Origin: Alphaproteobacteria bacterium
GTDB lineage: Bacteria; Pseudomonadota; Alphaproteobacteria; Rhizobiales; Rhizobiaceae
DNA length: 64,000 nt
NCBI GenBank assembly: GCA_018823835.1
Contig: JAHJHT010000013.1
Span: 806,001 to 870,000, forward strand
Reading direction: 5' to 3'
In this document: in pieces, positions 1 to 11,558 of the stretch
Layout of the letters: every line of letters starts with the position of its first letter
Numbering within the stretch: the stretch's first letter is position 1
The notes under the pieces: model-generated
The model's database searches: none
What the model saw: only the letters and a program-made list of their open reading frames with translations
Told to the model about the DNA's origin: nothing
Translations under genes and position numbers: made by a program

Positions 1-3
1 GAG

Positions 4-969
4 ATGATCCAAGCGCCCGCCCTGCCGCTCTACCCGCACCGCCATTTGCTTGGCATCGGCGACCTGTCTCCCGCCGACATCGAACTCTTGCTCGACCGCG
101 CCGACGCCGCCGTCTCGATCTCCCGCCAGTCCGAGAAGAAGACGACCACGCTGCGCGGACGCACGCAGATCAACCTGTTCTACGAAGCCTCGACGCGGAC
201 ACAGTCCTCCTTCGAACTCGCCGGCAAGCGACTCGGCGCCGACGTCATGAACATGTCGGTCGCCAGTTCGTCGGTCAAAAAGGGCGAAACGTTGATCGAC
301 ACGGCGATGACGCTCAACGCCATGCGCCCCGACATCCTGATCATCCGCCACCAGTCGGCGGGTGCCGCCGCGTTGCTTGCCCAGAAGGTCTCCTGTTCGG
401 TCGTCAACGCCGGCGACGGCGCGCACGAACACCCCACGCAGGCCCTGCTCGACGCCCTGACGATCCGCCGTGCCAAGGGACCGCTGTCGAAGCTGATCGT
501 CGCGATCTGCGGCGACATCCTGCATTCGCGCGTCGCGCGCTCCAACATCATCCTGCTCAACGCACTCGGCGCGCAGGTCCGCGTCGTCGCGCCGTCGACC
601 CTGCTGCCGTCCGGCATCGAGAAGATGGGCGTCATCGTCGCCCGGTCGATGGCGGAGGGGCTGAAAGATGCCGACGTGGTGATGATGCTCAGGCTGCAGC
701 GCGAGCGCATGGCCGGCTCCTTCGTGCCGTCGGTGCGCGAGTATTTCCGCTATTTCGGACTCGATGCCGAGAAGCTGAAGGCCGCCAAGGGGGATGCGCT
801 GGTCATGCATCCCGGGCCGATGAATCGCGGCGTCGAAATCGCCTCCGAGATCGCCGACGGGCCGCAGAGCGTCATCCAGGAACAGGTCGAGATGGGCGTC
901 GCCGTGCGCATGGCGGTCATGGAAGCGCTGCTCGATCCGAGGCGCAATCCTGGCGGGGCGGAAGCATGA
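4..969 (+). CDS. pyrB: Aspartate carbamoyltransferase catalytic subunit
   Basis: Condenses carbamoyl phosphate with L-aspartate to N-carbamoyl-aspartate, the committed step of pyrimidine synthesis, in the cytoplasm. The 321-residue length fits the family. The carbamoyl-phosphate loop STRTQSSFE lies at residues 63-71 and the HPTQALLD motif at 143-150; the C-terminal half carries the [10 protein letters not shown] motif typical of ATCases. The ATG at 4 follows GAG at the very edge of the window, so its ribosome site cannot be judged. The stop overlaps the pyrC-like start by four bases (ATGA), implying translational coupling. In several proteobacteria with this arrangement the two products form one holoenzyme (known for Pseudomonas); here that is inference. 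Confidence 0.96.
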   Translation: MIQAPALPLYPHRHLLGIGDLSPADIELLLDRADAAVSISRQSEKKTTTLRGRTQINLFYEASTRTQSSFELAGKRLGADVMNMSVASSSVKKGETLIDTAMTLNAMRPDILIIRHQSAGAAALLAQKVSCSVVNAGDGAHEHPTQALLDALTIRRAKGPLSKLIVAICGDILHSRVARSNIILLNALGAQVRVVAPSTLLPSGIEKMGVIVARSMAEGLKDADVVMMLRLQRERMAGSFVPSVREYFRYFGLDAEKLKAAKGDALVMHPGPMNRGVEIASEIADGPQSVIQEQVEMGVAVRMAVMEALLDPRRNPGGAEA

Positions 970-2252
970 GCGTCACCGTCTTCGAGAATGCGCGCATCGT
1001 CGATCCTTCGCGCGGGCTGGACGAGACGGGAACCGTCATCGTCGATGGCCGGAAGATTGTCGCGGCCGGTGCCGATGCCCGCAACCAGGGCGCGCCGCAG
1101 GGCGCCACCATGATCGACTGTCGCGGCAAGGCGATCCTTCCCGGCCTCGTCGACGGCCGCGTCTTCATCGGCGAGCCGGGTGCCGAGCACCGCGAAACGA
1201 TTGCCTCGGCGAGCCTTGCGGCGGCAGCCGGCGGTGTCACCTCGATCGTCATGATGCCCGACACCGATCCGGTCATCGACGACATCGCGCTGGTCGAGCA
1301 CGTGCTGCGCGCCGCGCGCGACACAGCAAGCGTCAACGTCTTTCCCGCGGCCGCCATCACCAAGCGGCTGGAAGGCCGCGAGATGACCGAGTTCGGCCTG
1401 TTGCGCGAAGCCGGCGCGGTCGCCTTCACCGACGGCCGCCACACCATCGAGAGCGCCGCCGTGATGCGCCGCGCCCTCACCTATGCGCGCGATTTCGGCG
1501 CCGTCATCGCGCACGAGACGCAGGACGCCGATCTCGGCAATTCCGGCGTGATGAACGAGGGCCTCTATGCCAGCTGGCTCGGCCTGCCCGGCATCCCGCG
1601 CGAAGCCGAGACGATCCCGCTCGAGCGCGACCTGATGCTGGCACGGCTGACGGGCGGCGCCTACCACGCCGCCAAGATCTCAGCCGCCATGTCGGCGGCG
1701 GCCGTCGCCCGCGCCAAGGCGGACGGCGCCAGCGTGACCGCCGGGGTCTCGATCAACCATCTGTCGCTCAATGAGAACGACGTCGGCGAGTACCGCACCT
1801 TCTTCCGGCTGTCGCCGCCGCTGCGCGCCGAGGAGGACCGGCTGGCCATGATCGAGGCGCTGCGGGACGGCACCATCGACATCATTGTCTCCTCGCACGA
1901 CCCGCAGGACGTCGATACCAAGCGCCTGCCCTTCGCGGACGCTGCCGTCGGCGCGATCGGGCTGGAAACGCTGCTCGGCGCTGCCCTGCGCCTCTACCAC
2001 AACGAAGACGTCACGCTGCTGCGGCTGGTCGAGGTCCTGTCGACGGCGCCGGCGCGATTGTTCGGCCTGCCCGGCGGCACGCTGAAGCCCGGAGCGTCGG
2101 CCGACCTCGTGCTGGTCGATCTCGACGAGCCCTGGGTGGTGCAGGAATCGGGCATCCGGTCGCGCTCCAAGAATACCTGCTTCGAGGGCGCGCGGCTGCA
2201 GGGCAAGGTCTTGCAAACAATGGTCGCCGGCCGCACAGTCTTTACCGCCTAG
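966..2252 (+). CDS. pyrC: Dihydroorotase-like protein PyrC' (probably catalytically inactive)
   Basis: Belongs to the class I dihydroorotase / amidohydrolase family (428 residues) and overlaps pyrB by ATGA. The zinc-binding signature D-x-H-x-H that should precede REPG is replaced: residues 63-72 read [10 protein letters not shown], so R65 and F67 stand where the two histidines belong. The catalytic aspartate motif (T/S)DHAP is also altered, to SSHDP at 309-313. The fold-defining stretch [11 protein letters not shown] near residue 97 is kept. Family knowledge: Pseudomonas PyrC' proteins with the same losses are structural partners of aspartate carbamoyltransferase, and the active dihydroorotase is encoded elsewhere. 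I infer the same role here; the pathway would then need a second pyrC outside the window. Confidence 0.88.
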   Translation: MSVTVFENARIVDPSRGLDETGTVIVDGRKIVAAGADARNQGAPQGATMIDCRGKAILPGLVDGRVFIGEPGAEHRETIASASLAAAAGGVTSIVMMPDTDPVIDDIALVEHVLRAARDTASVNVFPAAAITKRLEGREMTEFGLLREAGAVAFTDGRHTIESAAVMRRALTYARDFGAVIAHETQDADLGNSGVMNEGLYASWLGLPGIPREAETIPLERDLMLARLTGGAYHAAKISAAMSAAAVARAKADGASVTAGVSINHLSLNENDVGEYRTFFRLSPPLRAEEDRLAMIEALRDGTIDIIVSSHDPQDVDTKRLPFADAAVGAIGLETLLGAALRLYHNEDVTLLRLVEVLSTAPARLFGLPGGTLKPGASADLVLVDLDEPWVVQESGIRSRSKNTCFEGARLQGKVLQTMVAGRTVFTA

Positions 2253-2283
2253 GCGGCTTTGCGCCGGCGCATTGGGAGGATTC

Positions 2284-2871
2284 ATGTCTTACATCCTGAT
2301 TGTCGCCCTGGCCTTCGGCTATCTGCTGGGATCCATACCCTTCGGCCTGCTGTTCACGCGCGCCGCCGGGCTGGGCGACGTGCGCAGCATCGGTTCGGGC
2401 AATATCGGCGCGACCAACGTGCTGCGGACCGGCAACAAGAAGCTGGCCGCCGTCACGCTGCTCTTCGACATCCTCAAGGGCACTGCCGCTGTGTTCATTG
2501 CTGGCATCTACGGCCCGGACGCCGCGATGGCCGCCGGTGCCGGCGCCTTTCTCGGCCACCTCTTTCCGGTCTGGCTGGGCTTCAAGGGCGGCAAGGGCGT
2601 CGCGACCTATCTCGGCGTGTTGATCGGGCTGGCCTGGCAGATGGCGCTGCTCTTCGCCGCCGTCTGGCTCGCGGTCGCCTTCCTCTTGCGCTACTCGTCC
2701 GCCGCCGCGCTCGCCGCTGCCGTCGTCGTGCCGGTGACGCTCTACTTCCTCGGCCACGATTTCCTGGCGCTGCTCTTCGCGCTGATGAGCGCGCTGCTGT
2801 TCGTCCGGCATCGCACCAACATCTCGCGCCTGATGGCCGGAACGGAGACCCGTATCGGAGCCAAGGGGTGA
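2284..2871 (+). CDS. plsY: Acyl-phosphate:glycerol-3-phosphate acyltransferase PlsY
   Basis: Inner-membrane enzyme that moves an acyl group from acyl phosphate to glycerol-3-phosphate, the first step of phospholipid synthesis. The 195-residue product shows the family signatures: [10 protein letters not shown] near residue 15, [12 protein letters not shown] near 40, the [18 protein letters not shown] block near 95-110, and HRxNISRL near the C terminus, set among about five hydrophobic segments. The ATG at 2284 is preceded by GGGAGG; an in-frame ATG four codons upstream lies before that ribosome site and is less likely. The stop TGA overlaps the GTG start of dprA. Confidence 0.95.
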   Translation: MSYILIVALAFGYLLGSIPFGLLFTRAAGLGDVRSIGSGNIGATNVLRTGNKKLAAVTLLFDILKGTAAVFIAGIYGPDAAMAAGAGAFLGHLFPVWLGFKGGKGVATYLGVLIGLAWQMALLFAAVWLAVAFLLRYSSAAALAAAVVVPVTLYFLGHDFLALLFALMSALLFVRHRTNISRLMAGTETRIGAKG

Positions 2872-4001
2872 CAGCGGGGCCGGTCGGTCCGCGCCTGTCG
2901 GACAGGCAGCGGCTGAGCTGGCTCCGGCTCATCCGGACACCGAATGTCGGCCCGTCTACCTTTCGCGACCTCATCAACCGGTTCGGCTCGGCCGAGGCGG
3001 CGATAGAGGCCCTGCCCGAGCTTGCCCTGTCGGGCGGCCTGACGCGCAGCGTGCGCATTCCGCCGGTCGCCGAGGCGGAGGCCGAGCTCGAGGCTGCGGC
3101 AGCGGCCGGCGCGCGTTTCGTGGCGGTCGGCGAACCGGACTATCCTCCGGTCCTGCGCAACATGGACTACCCGCCGCCGCTGCTTGCCGTGCGTGGCAAC
3201 GCCGCGGTGTTCGCGCTGCCGCCCGTGGCGATCGTGGGTGCGCGCAATGCCTCGCTTGCCGGCATCAAGATGGCGCGCATGCTGGCCTCCGACCTCGGCA
3301 GGGAAGGCTATGGGGTGATCTCTGGGCTGGCGCGCGGCATCGACACAGCCGCGCATGAGGGCAGCCTCGCCACCGGGACCGTCGCCGTGCTGGCGGGCGG
3401 GCTCGACCAGCCCTACCCGGCCGAGAACGCTGACCTTTGCAATGGCATCGCCGAACGCGGCGCCGTGGTCTCGGAAATGCCGTTCGGCTGGGAGCCGCGG
3501 GCGCAGGATTTTCCGCGCCGCAACCGCATCATCGCCGGGCTGTCGCTCGGGCTCGTCGTCGTCGAGGCGGCAAAACGCTCCGGCTCGCTGATCAGCGCGC
3601 GGCTTGCCGGCGGAATGGGGCGCCTCGTCTTCGCCGTGCCGGGCTCGCCGCTCGACCCGCGCGCCGCGGGCGCCAACGGTCTGCTGAAGGACGGCGCCAC
3701 GCTGGTCACCGAGGTAGGCGACGTCACCACGGCCATCGCACCGCTGATCGGGCGAAGCGAGCCGCAGGCGGATTCACTCGACGAGCCGCCGGACTTCGCC
3801 TCGGCGGCACCGGCCGACGATTCGGACCGCCGCCGCGTCGTCGAGGCGCTCGGCCCGACGCCTGTCGGCATCGACGACCTGATCCACCACACGCGCCTGC
3901 ACCCGGCGCAGGTGTTCATGATCCTGCTCGAACTCGACCTCGCCGGCCGGCTGGAGCGTCATCCCGGCAACCACGTGTCGCTGCTGCCTGGAGAGGGCTG
4001 A
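2868..4001 (+). CDS. dprA: DNA-processing protein DprA/Smf
   Basis: Loads RecA on incoming single-stranded DNA during natural transformation; widely conserved even in species not known to be competent. The 377-residue product has an N-terminal helix-hairpin region (about 1-70), the Rossmann-like DprA domain (about 80-290) with [31 protein letters not shown] and [12 protein letters not shown], and a C-terminal winged-helix domain (about 310-375). The start is a GTG inside the plsY stop (GTGA), so translation is probably coupled. The open frame extends far upstream into plsY but only the part from 2868 resembles DprA. Confidence 0.93.
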   Translation: MTAGPVGPRLSDRQRLSWLRLIRTPNVGPSTFRDLINRFGSAEAAIEALPELALSGGLTRSVRIPPVAEAEAELEAAAAAGARFVAVGEPDYPPVLRNMDYPPPLLAVRGNAAVFALPPVAIVGARNASLAGIKMARMLASDLGREGYGVISGLARGIDTAAHEGSLATGTVAVLAGGLDQPYPAENADLCNGIAERGAVVSEMPFGWEPRAQDFPRRNRIIAGLSLGLVVVEAAKRSGSLISARLAGGMGRLVFAVPGSPLDPRAAGANGLLKDGATLVTEVGDVTTAIAPLIGRSEPQADSLDEPPDFASAAPADDSDRRRVVEALGPTPVGIDDLIHHTRLHPAQVFMILLELDLAGRLERHPGNHVSLLPGEG

Positions 4002-4020
4002 TCGTCGGGCGCCGCTGCGC

Positions 4021-4233
4021 CTAGCGCTTCCTGCCGGGTCCGCCCTGGCCCGCCGGCTGGTTGAGCCGGTCGAGATCGCGCGCCTCCAGGTGGGCCATGT
4101 CGATCAGATATGCGAGCATGTCGAAGCCCTCCGAGTCGGCCATCATCTTGAGCTGGCCCAGCATGGACTGCAGGTAGTCGATCGTATCTGCGCGATTTCT
4201 GTCATGCTGATGCAACATCAGGTGACGCTCCAT
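4021..4233 (-). CDS. Small conserved hypothetical protein
   Basis: A 70-residue protein, convergent with dprA. It is mostly helical by composition (MLGQLKMMADSEGFDMLAYLIDMA) with a charged Gly/Arg-rich tail, and has no signal peptide. It looks like a short Rhizobiales-type conserved protein of unknown function; I cannot assign a named family. I chose the ATG at 4233; a TTG six codons upstream (4251), preceded by GGACAG, is an alternative. Its position next to dprA and topA gives no functional clue. Confidence 0.65.
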   Translation of the reverse strand: MERHLMLHQHDRNRADTIDYLQSMLGQLKMMADSEGFDMLAYLIDMAHLEARDLDRLNQPAGQGGPGRKR

Positions 4234-4411
4234 GGCCGAAAGACCATTCAAACTGTCCGCGATGAACCAATTGCCGGTGCTTTATTTCCATCGAACTTGC
4301 AGCGATCTTGGGTTGCGGAGAGAACTATCACAAATATTCAAAGTTGCAAAGATTCCATCGCTATCGCATAAGTTGCAGGCCGTCGATGTCCGTCAATTTG
4401 AGGGTTCGCAC

Positions 4412-4440
4412 TTGACCGCGCGGAAAACCGCAGCCATGTG
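4412..4440 (+). promoter_or_regulatory. Putative sigma-70 promoter of topA
   Basis: A TTGACC -35 element (4412-4417), preceded by C to give the rhizobial CTTGAC form, is separated by exactly 17 bases from CATGTG (4435-4440). Transcription would start near 4447, giving a leader of about 60 bases before the topA ATG at 4509. The -10 match is modest. Confidence 0.4.
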
Positions 4441-4508
4441 ACGGACGATTCCAAATCTTCTAGGCGCCGCCATTTCGGACCGGCACCGCACGGGAAACAC
4501 AATCGCTC

Positions 4509-7136
4509 ATGGACGTCGTCGTCGTCGAATCGCCCGCCAAGGCGAAAACGATCAACAAATATCTCGGTCGCAACTACAAGGTCCTGGCCTCCTACGGCCA
4601 TGTCCGCGACCTGCCGGCCAAGGACGGTTCGGTCAAGCCGGACGAAGACTTCGCAATGTCTTGGTCGGTCGACGGACCGTCCTCGAAGCGGCTCACCGAG
4701 ATCGCCAACGCGGTCAAGGACGCCGATGGCCTGATCCTCGCAACCGATCCGGATCGCGAAGGCGAAGCCATTTCCTGGCACGTGCTCGAGGTCCTCAAGA
4801 ACAAGCGCGTCCTGAAGGACAAGCCGGTCAGCCGCGTCGTCTTCAACGCCATCACCAAGCAGTCGGTGCTCGACGCGATGGCCAACCCGCGCCAGATCGA
4901 CGGGCCGTTGGTCGATGCCTACCTGGCGCGCCGCGCTCTCGACTACCTGGTCGGCTTCACCCTGTCGCCAGTCCTGTGGCGCAAGCTTCCCGGCGCCCGC
5001 TCGGCCGGCCGCGTGCAGTCGGTGGCGCTGCGCCTCGTCTGCGACCGCGAACTCGAGATCGAGCGCTTCATCCGCGAGGAATACTGGCAGATCGCCGCCA
5101 TCCTCGGCACGCCGCGCAACGAGAATTTCGAGGCCAAGCTCACGGGCTTCGAGGGCAAGCGCCTGCAGAAGCTCGACATTTCCAACAAGGAACAGGCCGA
5201 CGACATCAAGGCGATGCTCGACGGAGCGGCCTTCAAGACGCTGTCGGTCGAGGCCAAGCCGACCAAGCGCAATCCCGGCCCGCCCTTCACCACCTCGACC
5301 CTGCAGCAGGCGGCCTCCTCGCAGCTCGGCTTCTCGGCCGTCCGCACCATGCAGGTGGCGCAGCGCCTCTACGAGGGCATGGACGTCGGCGGCGAGACCG
5401 CCGGCCTGATCACCTACATGCGTACCGACGGCGTGCAGATGGCGCCCGAGGCCGTCGAGGCTGCCCGCTCTGCGATCGTCAGCGAGTTCGGCCAGGACTA
5501 CCTGCCGGAAAAGCCGCGCCTCTATTCGGCCAAGGCCAAGAACGCGCAGGAGGCCCACGAGGCGATCCGCCCCACCGATTTCTCGCGTACGCCGGCCTCG
5601 GTGAAGCAGTATCTCGATTCCGACCAGTTCCGCCTCTACGACGTGATCTGGAAGCGCGCCATCGCCAGCCAGATGCAGCCGGCCGAGATCGAGCGCACGA
5701 CCGTCGAGATCGAGGCCGAGAACGGCGCCCGCCGCGCAACGCTGCGCGCGGTTGGCTCGGTCATCCGCTTCGACGGCTTCCTGTCGGCCTATACCGAACA
5801 GAAGGACGAGGACTCCGAAGACGAGGAAAGCCGCCGTCTGCCCGAGATCCGCAGCGGAGAGACGCTAGCCCGCGACACCATCAACGCTACCCAGCACACG
5901 ACCGAGCCGCCGCCGCGCTATTCGGAAGCCTCGCTGATCAAGAAGATGGAAGATCTCGGCATCGGCCGGCCATCCACCTATGCCTCGACGCTGAAGACGC
6001 TGGAAGACCGCGAATACATCACTGTCGACAAGCGCCGCCTGATACCGCATTCCAAGGGCCGGCTGGTCACCGCGTTTCTGGAGAGCTTCTTCCAGAAATA
6101 CGTCCAGTACGACTTCACCGCCGCGCTCGAGGAGCAGCTCGACGAGATTTCCGACGGCAAGCTCGCCTGGAAGGACGTTCTGCGCGACTTCTGGAAGGAT
6201 TTCTCCGGCGCCGTCGGCGACATCAAGGAGTTGCGCGTCACCGACGTTCTCGACGCGCTGAACGTGGTGCTGGCGCCGCTCGCCTTCCCGCCGCGCGAAG
6301 ACGGATCGAACCCGCGGGTCTGCCCGAAATGCGGCGAGGGCCAGCTCTCGCTGAAGCTCGGCAAGTACGGCGCCTTCGTCGGCTGCTCGAACTACCCGGA
6401 ATGCAGCTTTACCCGCCAGCTTGGCGAGGAAGGCAATGGCGAAGCCGGCGGCGGCGAAAATGGCGACCGCATCATCGGCAAGGATCCCTACACGTCGGAA
6501 GAAATCGTCCTGCGCAACGGCCGTTTCGGCCCCTATCTGCAGCGCGGCGAAGGCAAGGAAGCCAAGCGGTCCAGCCTGCCGAAGGGCTGGACGCCCGACA
6601 GCATCGATCACGAGAAGGCGCTGGCGCTGCTGGCCCTGCCGCGCGATGTCGGCCAGCATCCTGAGAGCGGCAAGATGATCTCGGCCGGCCTTGGCCGCTA
6701 CGGGCCCTTCGTGCTGCATGACGGCACCTACGCCAATCTCGACGGCATCGAGGAAGTGTTTTCCATCGGCCTGAACCGCGCGGTCACCGTGATCGCCGAA
6801 AAGATCGCCAAGGGCCGCGGCGGGCGTGGCGGCACGCCGGCGGCGCTGAAGGAGCTCGGCGACCATCCGGACGGCGAAGGCAAGGTCACCGTCCGCGATG
6901 GCAAGTACGGGCCCTATGTGAACTGGGGCAAGATCAATGCGACGCTGCCCAAGGGCAAGGACCCGATGTCGGTGACGCTCGACGAGGCCGTCGGTTTCAT
7001 CGCCGAGAAGGCTGCCAAGGGCGGCGGCGGCAAGAAGCCCGCCCGCAAGGCCGCGGCCAAGAAGCCCGCCGCCAAGAAGACAGCCGCGAAGAAGAAGCCG
7101 GCTGCCAAGAAGAGCGCGGCCAAGGAAAAGGCGTAA
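4509..7136 (+). CDS. topA: DNA topoisomerase I
   Basis: Type IA topoisomerase that relaxes negative supercoils. The 875-residue product starts with the Toprim domain (VVVESPAKAKTINKYLG at 3-19; ATDPDREGEAISWH near 78-91). The catalytic tyrosine is Y303 in ITYMRTDG. One four-cysteine zinc ribbon begins at C605 (CPKCGEG ... CSNYPEC), followed by three basic C-terminal repeats of the type GRFGPYLQ, GRYGPFV and GKYGPYV, and a Lys/Ala-rich tail of about 35 residues. Such tails bind DNA or RNA polymerase in some relatives. It is followed after six bases by rnr, so the two are likely co-transcribed. Confidence 0.97.
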   Translation: MDVVVVESPAKAKTINKYLGRNYKVLASYGHVRDLPAKDGSVKPDEDFAMSWSVDGPSSKRLTEIANAVKDADGLILATDPDREGEAISWHVLEVLKNKRVLKDKPVSRVVFNAITKQSVLDAMANPRQIDGPLVDAYLARRALDYLVGFTLSPVLWRKLPGARSAGRVQSVALRLVCDRELEIERFIREEYWQIAAILGTPRNENFEAKLTGFEGKRLQKLDISNKEQADDIKAMLDGAAFKTLSVEAKPTKRNPGPPFTTSTLQQAASSQLGFSAVRTMQVAQRLYEGMDVGGETAGLITYMRTDGVQMAPEAVEAARSAIVSEFGQDYLPEKPRLYSAKAKNAQEAHEAIRPTDFSRTPASVKQYLDSDQFRLYDVIWKRAIASQMQPAEIERTTVEIEAENGARRATLRAVGSVIRFDGFLSAYTEQKDEDSEDEESRRLPEIRSGETLARDTINATQHTTEPPPRYSEASLIKKMEDLGIGRPSTYASTLKTLEDREYITVDKRRLIPHSKGRLVTAFLESFFQKYVQYDFTAALEEQLDEISDGKLAWKDVLRDFWKDFSGAVGDIKELRVTDVLDALNVVLAPLAFPPREDGSNPRVCPKCGEGQLSLKLGKYGAFVGCSNYPECSFTRQLGEEGNGEAGGGENGDRIIGKDPYTSEEIVLRNGRFGPYLQRGEGKEAKRSSLPKGWTPDSIDHEKALALLALPRDVGQHPESGKMISAGLGRYGPFVLHDGTYANLDGIEEVFSIGLNRAVTVIAEKIAKGRGGRGGTPAALKELGDHPDGEGKVTVRDGKYGPYVNWGKINATLPKGKDPMSVTLDEAVGFIAEKAAKGGGGKKPARKAAAKKPAAKKTAAKKKPAAKKSAAKEKA

Positions 7137-7142
7137 CCCACT

Positions 7143-9446
<2,304 letters not shown>

Positions 9447-9448
9447 AT

Positions 9449-9886
9449 ATGGATACCCAGGTTTTTGGCGGCGAGAATCATACCGGCCGCCCTGCCCGCG
9501 CCGTCTGGAACGCGATGTGGAACGGCTTTCGCTGCAAATGCCCTAAATGCGGCGAGGGAAAGCTGTTTTCCTCGTTCCTCGGCGTTGTCCCCGCCTGCGC
9601 CCATTGCGGCGAGGAAATGCACCATCACCGCGCCGACGACCTGCCCGCCTATCTGGTGATCGTCATCGTCGGCCACGTCGTGCTCGGCGGCTTCATGGCC
9701 TTCGAGGCCAACAGCACGCTCTCCATGTGGCAGCACCTTGCCATCTGGGCGCCGATCACGGTCCTGATGTCGTTCGCCCTGCTGCGGCCCATCAAGGGCG
9801 CCATCGTCGGCCTGCAGTGGGCCTACTACATGCACGGCTTCAGCGGCGTCGACGACCATCCCGAACCGCTGCCCGAAGAGGGCTGA
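9449..9886 (+). CDS. DUF983 family membrane protein
   Basis: A 145-residue protein with a zinc-ribbon-like segment (CKCPKCGEGKLF ... CAHCGEEM, residues about 30-57) followed by two hydrophobic segments (about 70-90 and 98-118), the layout of the DUF983 family. It starts two bases after the rnr stop and belongs to the topA-rnr transcription unit. The function of DUF983 proteins is not established; the pairing with rnr recurs in Rhizobiales as far as I recall. Confidence 0.85.
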   Translation: MDTQVFGGENHTGRPARAVWNAMWNGFRCKCPKCGEGKLFSSFLGVVPACAHCGEEMHHHRADDLPAYLVIVIVGHVVLGGFMAFEANSTLSMWQHLAIWAPITVLMSFALLRPIKGAIVGLQWAYYMHGFSGVDDHPEPLPEEG

Positions 9887-9905
9887 GGCAGGCCCCCGGC
9901 CTGCC
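9887..9905. terminator. Convergent-gene hairpin after DUF983/SDR
   Basis: A perfect 8-bp inverted repeat GGCAGGCC / GGCCTGCC (9887-9894 and 9898-9905) with a 3-base loop lies exactly between two convergent genes. It has no T-run on either strand, so if it ends transcription it does so as a bidirectional stem rather than a textbook intrinsic terminator. Confidence 0.4.
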
Positions 9906-9912
9906 CCGGGCC

Positions 9913-10584
9913 TCAGTTCGTCGGCATGAGATAGACTTCGCGCACCGTCGCGCGCGGGTCCTGCTCGAGAGCGAACATCACCGCGTTGGCGACATCCTCG
10001 GCCTGCAGCTTGTCGGGCTTGGCCTCGTCGAAGAAGGGCGTGTCGACCATGCCCGGCGCGATCACCGTGCAGCGGCCGCCCCATTCGCGCATTTCCTCGG
10101 CCATGTTGCCCGCATAGCCGTGCACGAACCACTTCGTCGCGCCGTAGATCGAGCCGGCAATATGCCGCCTGCCCGCCGCCGAGCCGGTCAGCAGCAGGTG
10201 CCCCTTGGTCCTGCGCAGATGCGGCAGGCTGACCCGCGTCGTGTAGAGCAGGCCCATGATGTTGAGGTCGACGACGCGGCGCCATTCGTCCGGGTCGCCC
10301 TTTTCGGTGCCGGGCGCCTTCACGCCCATGCCGGCATTGGCGAAGGCGGCGTCGAGACCGCCGAACTTTTCCACTGTCTGCGCCACCGCCCTCTCCTGGG
10401 CGGCGAGATCGGTCGCATCGCCCGGCAGCGCCAGCACCCGGTCGCCCATCTCCTCGACCAGCGCCTCGAGCTTGTCGCTGCTGCGCGCCATCAGGCCGAC
10501 GTTCCAGCCGGCTGCAAAGGCTGCGTGGGCGGTCGCCGCGCCGATGCCCGACGATGCGCCGGTAATGTAGAGTGTCTTGGCCAT
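9913..10584 (-). CDS. Short-chain dehydrogenase/reductase
   Basis: NAD(P)-dependent oxidoreductase of the classical SDR family, 223 residues. The cofactor motif TGASSGIG is at residues 8-15, NAG near 83-85, and the catalytic Ser, Tyr and Lys lie in the stretch GSAAGRRHIAGSIYGATK near 133-150 (YxxxK). The PGMVDTPFF motif follows the active site. The substrate cannot be told from sequence; the closest general type is the YdfG-like serine/3-hydroxy acid dehydrogenase group. It stands alone, convergent with DUF983 and divergent from the Nudix gene. Confidence 0.88.
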   Translation of the reverse strand: MAKTLYITGASSGIGAATAHAAFAAGWNVGLMARSSDKLEALVEEMGDRVLALPGDATDLAAQERAVAQTVEKFGGLDAAFANAGMGVKAPGTEKGDPDEWRRVVDLNIMGLLYTTRVSLPHLRRTKGHLLLTGSAAGRRHIAGSIYGATKWFVHGYAGNMAEEMREWGGRCTVIAPGMVDTPFFDEAKPDKLQAEDVANAVMFALEQDPRATVREVYLMPTN

Positions 10585-10821
10585 GTTGCTTCCTATCCTT
10601 GTGTCAGTCCGACACGTAGGCCCTCAGGCATGGATGGCAAGAGATGCCGCGCGCCTCTGCGGCGGCTGCAACCCCGGCGCTCGACAATTCGCCATTCCTT
10701 TCCGGCGTATTTTTTTTGCGCCAACCCTCGGGCCCGGGCCGAGACGGCCCGCGCAGCAATCCCCGGTGCAGCGAGCGCATTGGCACTTTTACTTCCGGCA
10801 GCGCCTGCCTAGTGTGCCCCG

Positions 10822-11556
10822 ATGGATGGCATGAAGAAATCGGAGGTCGACCGGCTCGAAGGCTACGCGCTCGGCAAGGGCCCGGCGCGGCCGCGCGACG
10901 CGGCGACGCTGATCCTGCTCGACCGGCGCGCCAGCGGCGTGCATGTGCTGATCGGCCGGCGTCACGCCGCGCACGCCTTCATGCCGGGGAAATTCGTGTT
11001 TCCGGGCGGCCGCACCGACCCCGCCGACAGCCGCGTACCGGTCGCCTCGCCGCTCGACCCGCAGGAGGAAGCCAAGCTGATGGCCGGCGCCGGGCGTACC
11101 AGCCATGCGCGGGCCCGCGCCATCGCGCTTTCGGCCGTGCGCGAGACCTATGAGGAGGCCGGCCTGCTGATCGGCGAAAAGGGCGGCTTCGAAACGCGCA
11201 AGAGCGACTGGCAGGGCTTTTGCCAGCACGGCGTCAGGCCCTCGCTCGCAGGCCTGCGGATGATCGCCCGCGCCATCACGCCGCCCGGCCGCGTGCGCCG
11301 CTTCGACACTCGCTTCCTCAGCGCCTGGCGCGAAGACGTCGCCGTCGAACTGCCGCAGGGCGGACCGACCAACGAACTCGAAGAGCTCGTCTGGTTGCCG
11401 GTCGCCGAGGCCAAGGAGGCCGACGTGCCGGCGATCACGAAAACCATCCTGGGCGAACTGGAAATGCAGCTTGCCGCCGACCCGACGCTGCCGCCCGGCC
11501 TGCCAACGCCCTTCTACCGCATGATCGGCAAGCGCTTCATCCGCGAGCTGCTTTAA
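10822..11556 (+). CDS. Nudix hydrolase
   Basis: A 244-residue Nudix-fold hydrolase, probably cleaving a nucleoside diphosphate linked to another moiety; substrate unknown. The catalytic helix RETYEEAG lies near residue 111. The glycine-rich start of the Nudix box (FVFPGGRTDP, near 60) is separated from it by about 45 residues instead of the usual short spacer, an insertion typical of a Rhizobiales subgroup and of some eukaryotic Nudix enzymes. Start: ATG at 10822; an ATG three codons later is possible. Convergent with the next gene with only two bases between the stops. Confidence 0.85.
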   Translation: MDGMKKSEVDRLEGYALGKGPARPRDAATLILLDRRASGVHVLIGRRHAAHAFMPGKFVFPGGRTDPADSRVPVASPLDPQEEAKLMAGAGRTSHARARAIALSAVRETYEEAGLLIGEKGGFETRKSDWQGFCQHGVRPSLAGLRMIARAITPPGRVRRFDTRFLSAWREDVAVELPQGGPTNELEELVWLPVAEAKEADVPAITKTILGELEMQLAADPTLPPGLPTPFYRMIGKRFIRELL

Positions 11557-11558
11557 CC

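Noticed and set aside
4232..4441. Short plus-strand frame before topA
   Set aside because: It covers the topA promoter elements and has no conserved pattern or ribosome site.
4338..5558. 406-codon minus-strand frame opposite the topA start
   Set aside because: Shadow frame; composition is typical of the antisense of a GC-rich gene, and it would cover the topA promoter.
4661..6664. 667-codon plus-strand frame inside topA
   Set aside because: Out-of-frame reading of topA, rich in Arg, Gly and Pro, with no recognisable domain.
7030..7135. Repetitive GCCAAGAAG-like DNA at the end of topA
   Set aside because: It is codon-level repetition of a Lys/Ala-rich protein tail, not a CRISPR or a separate repeat element.
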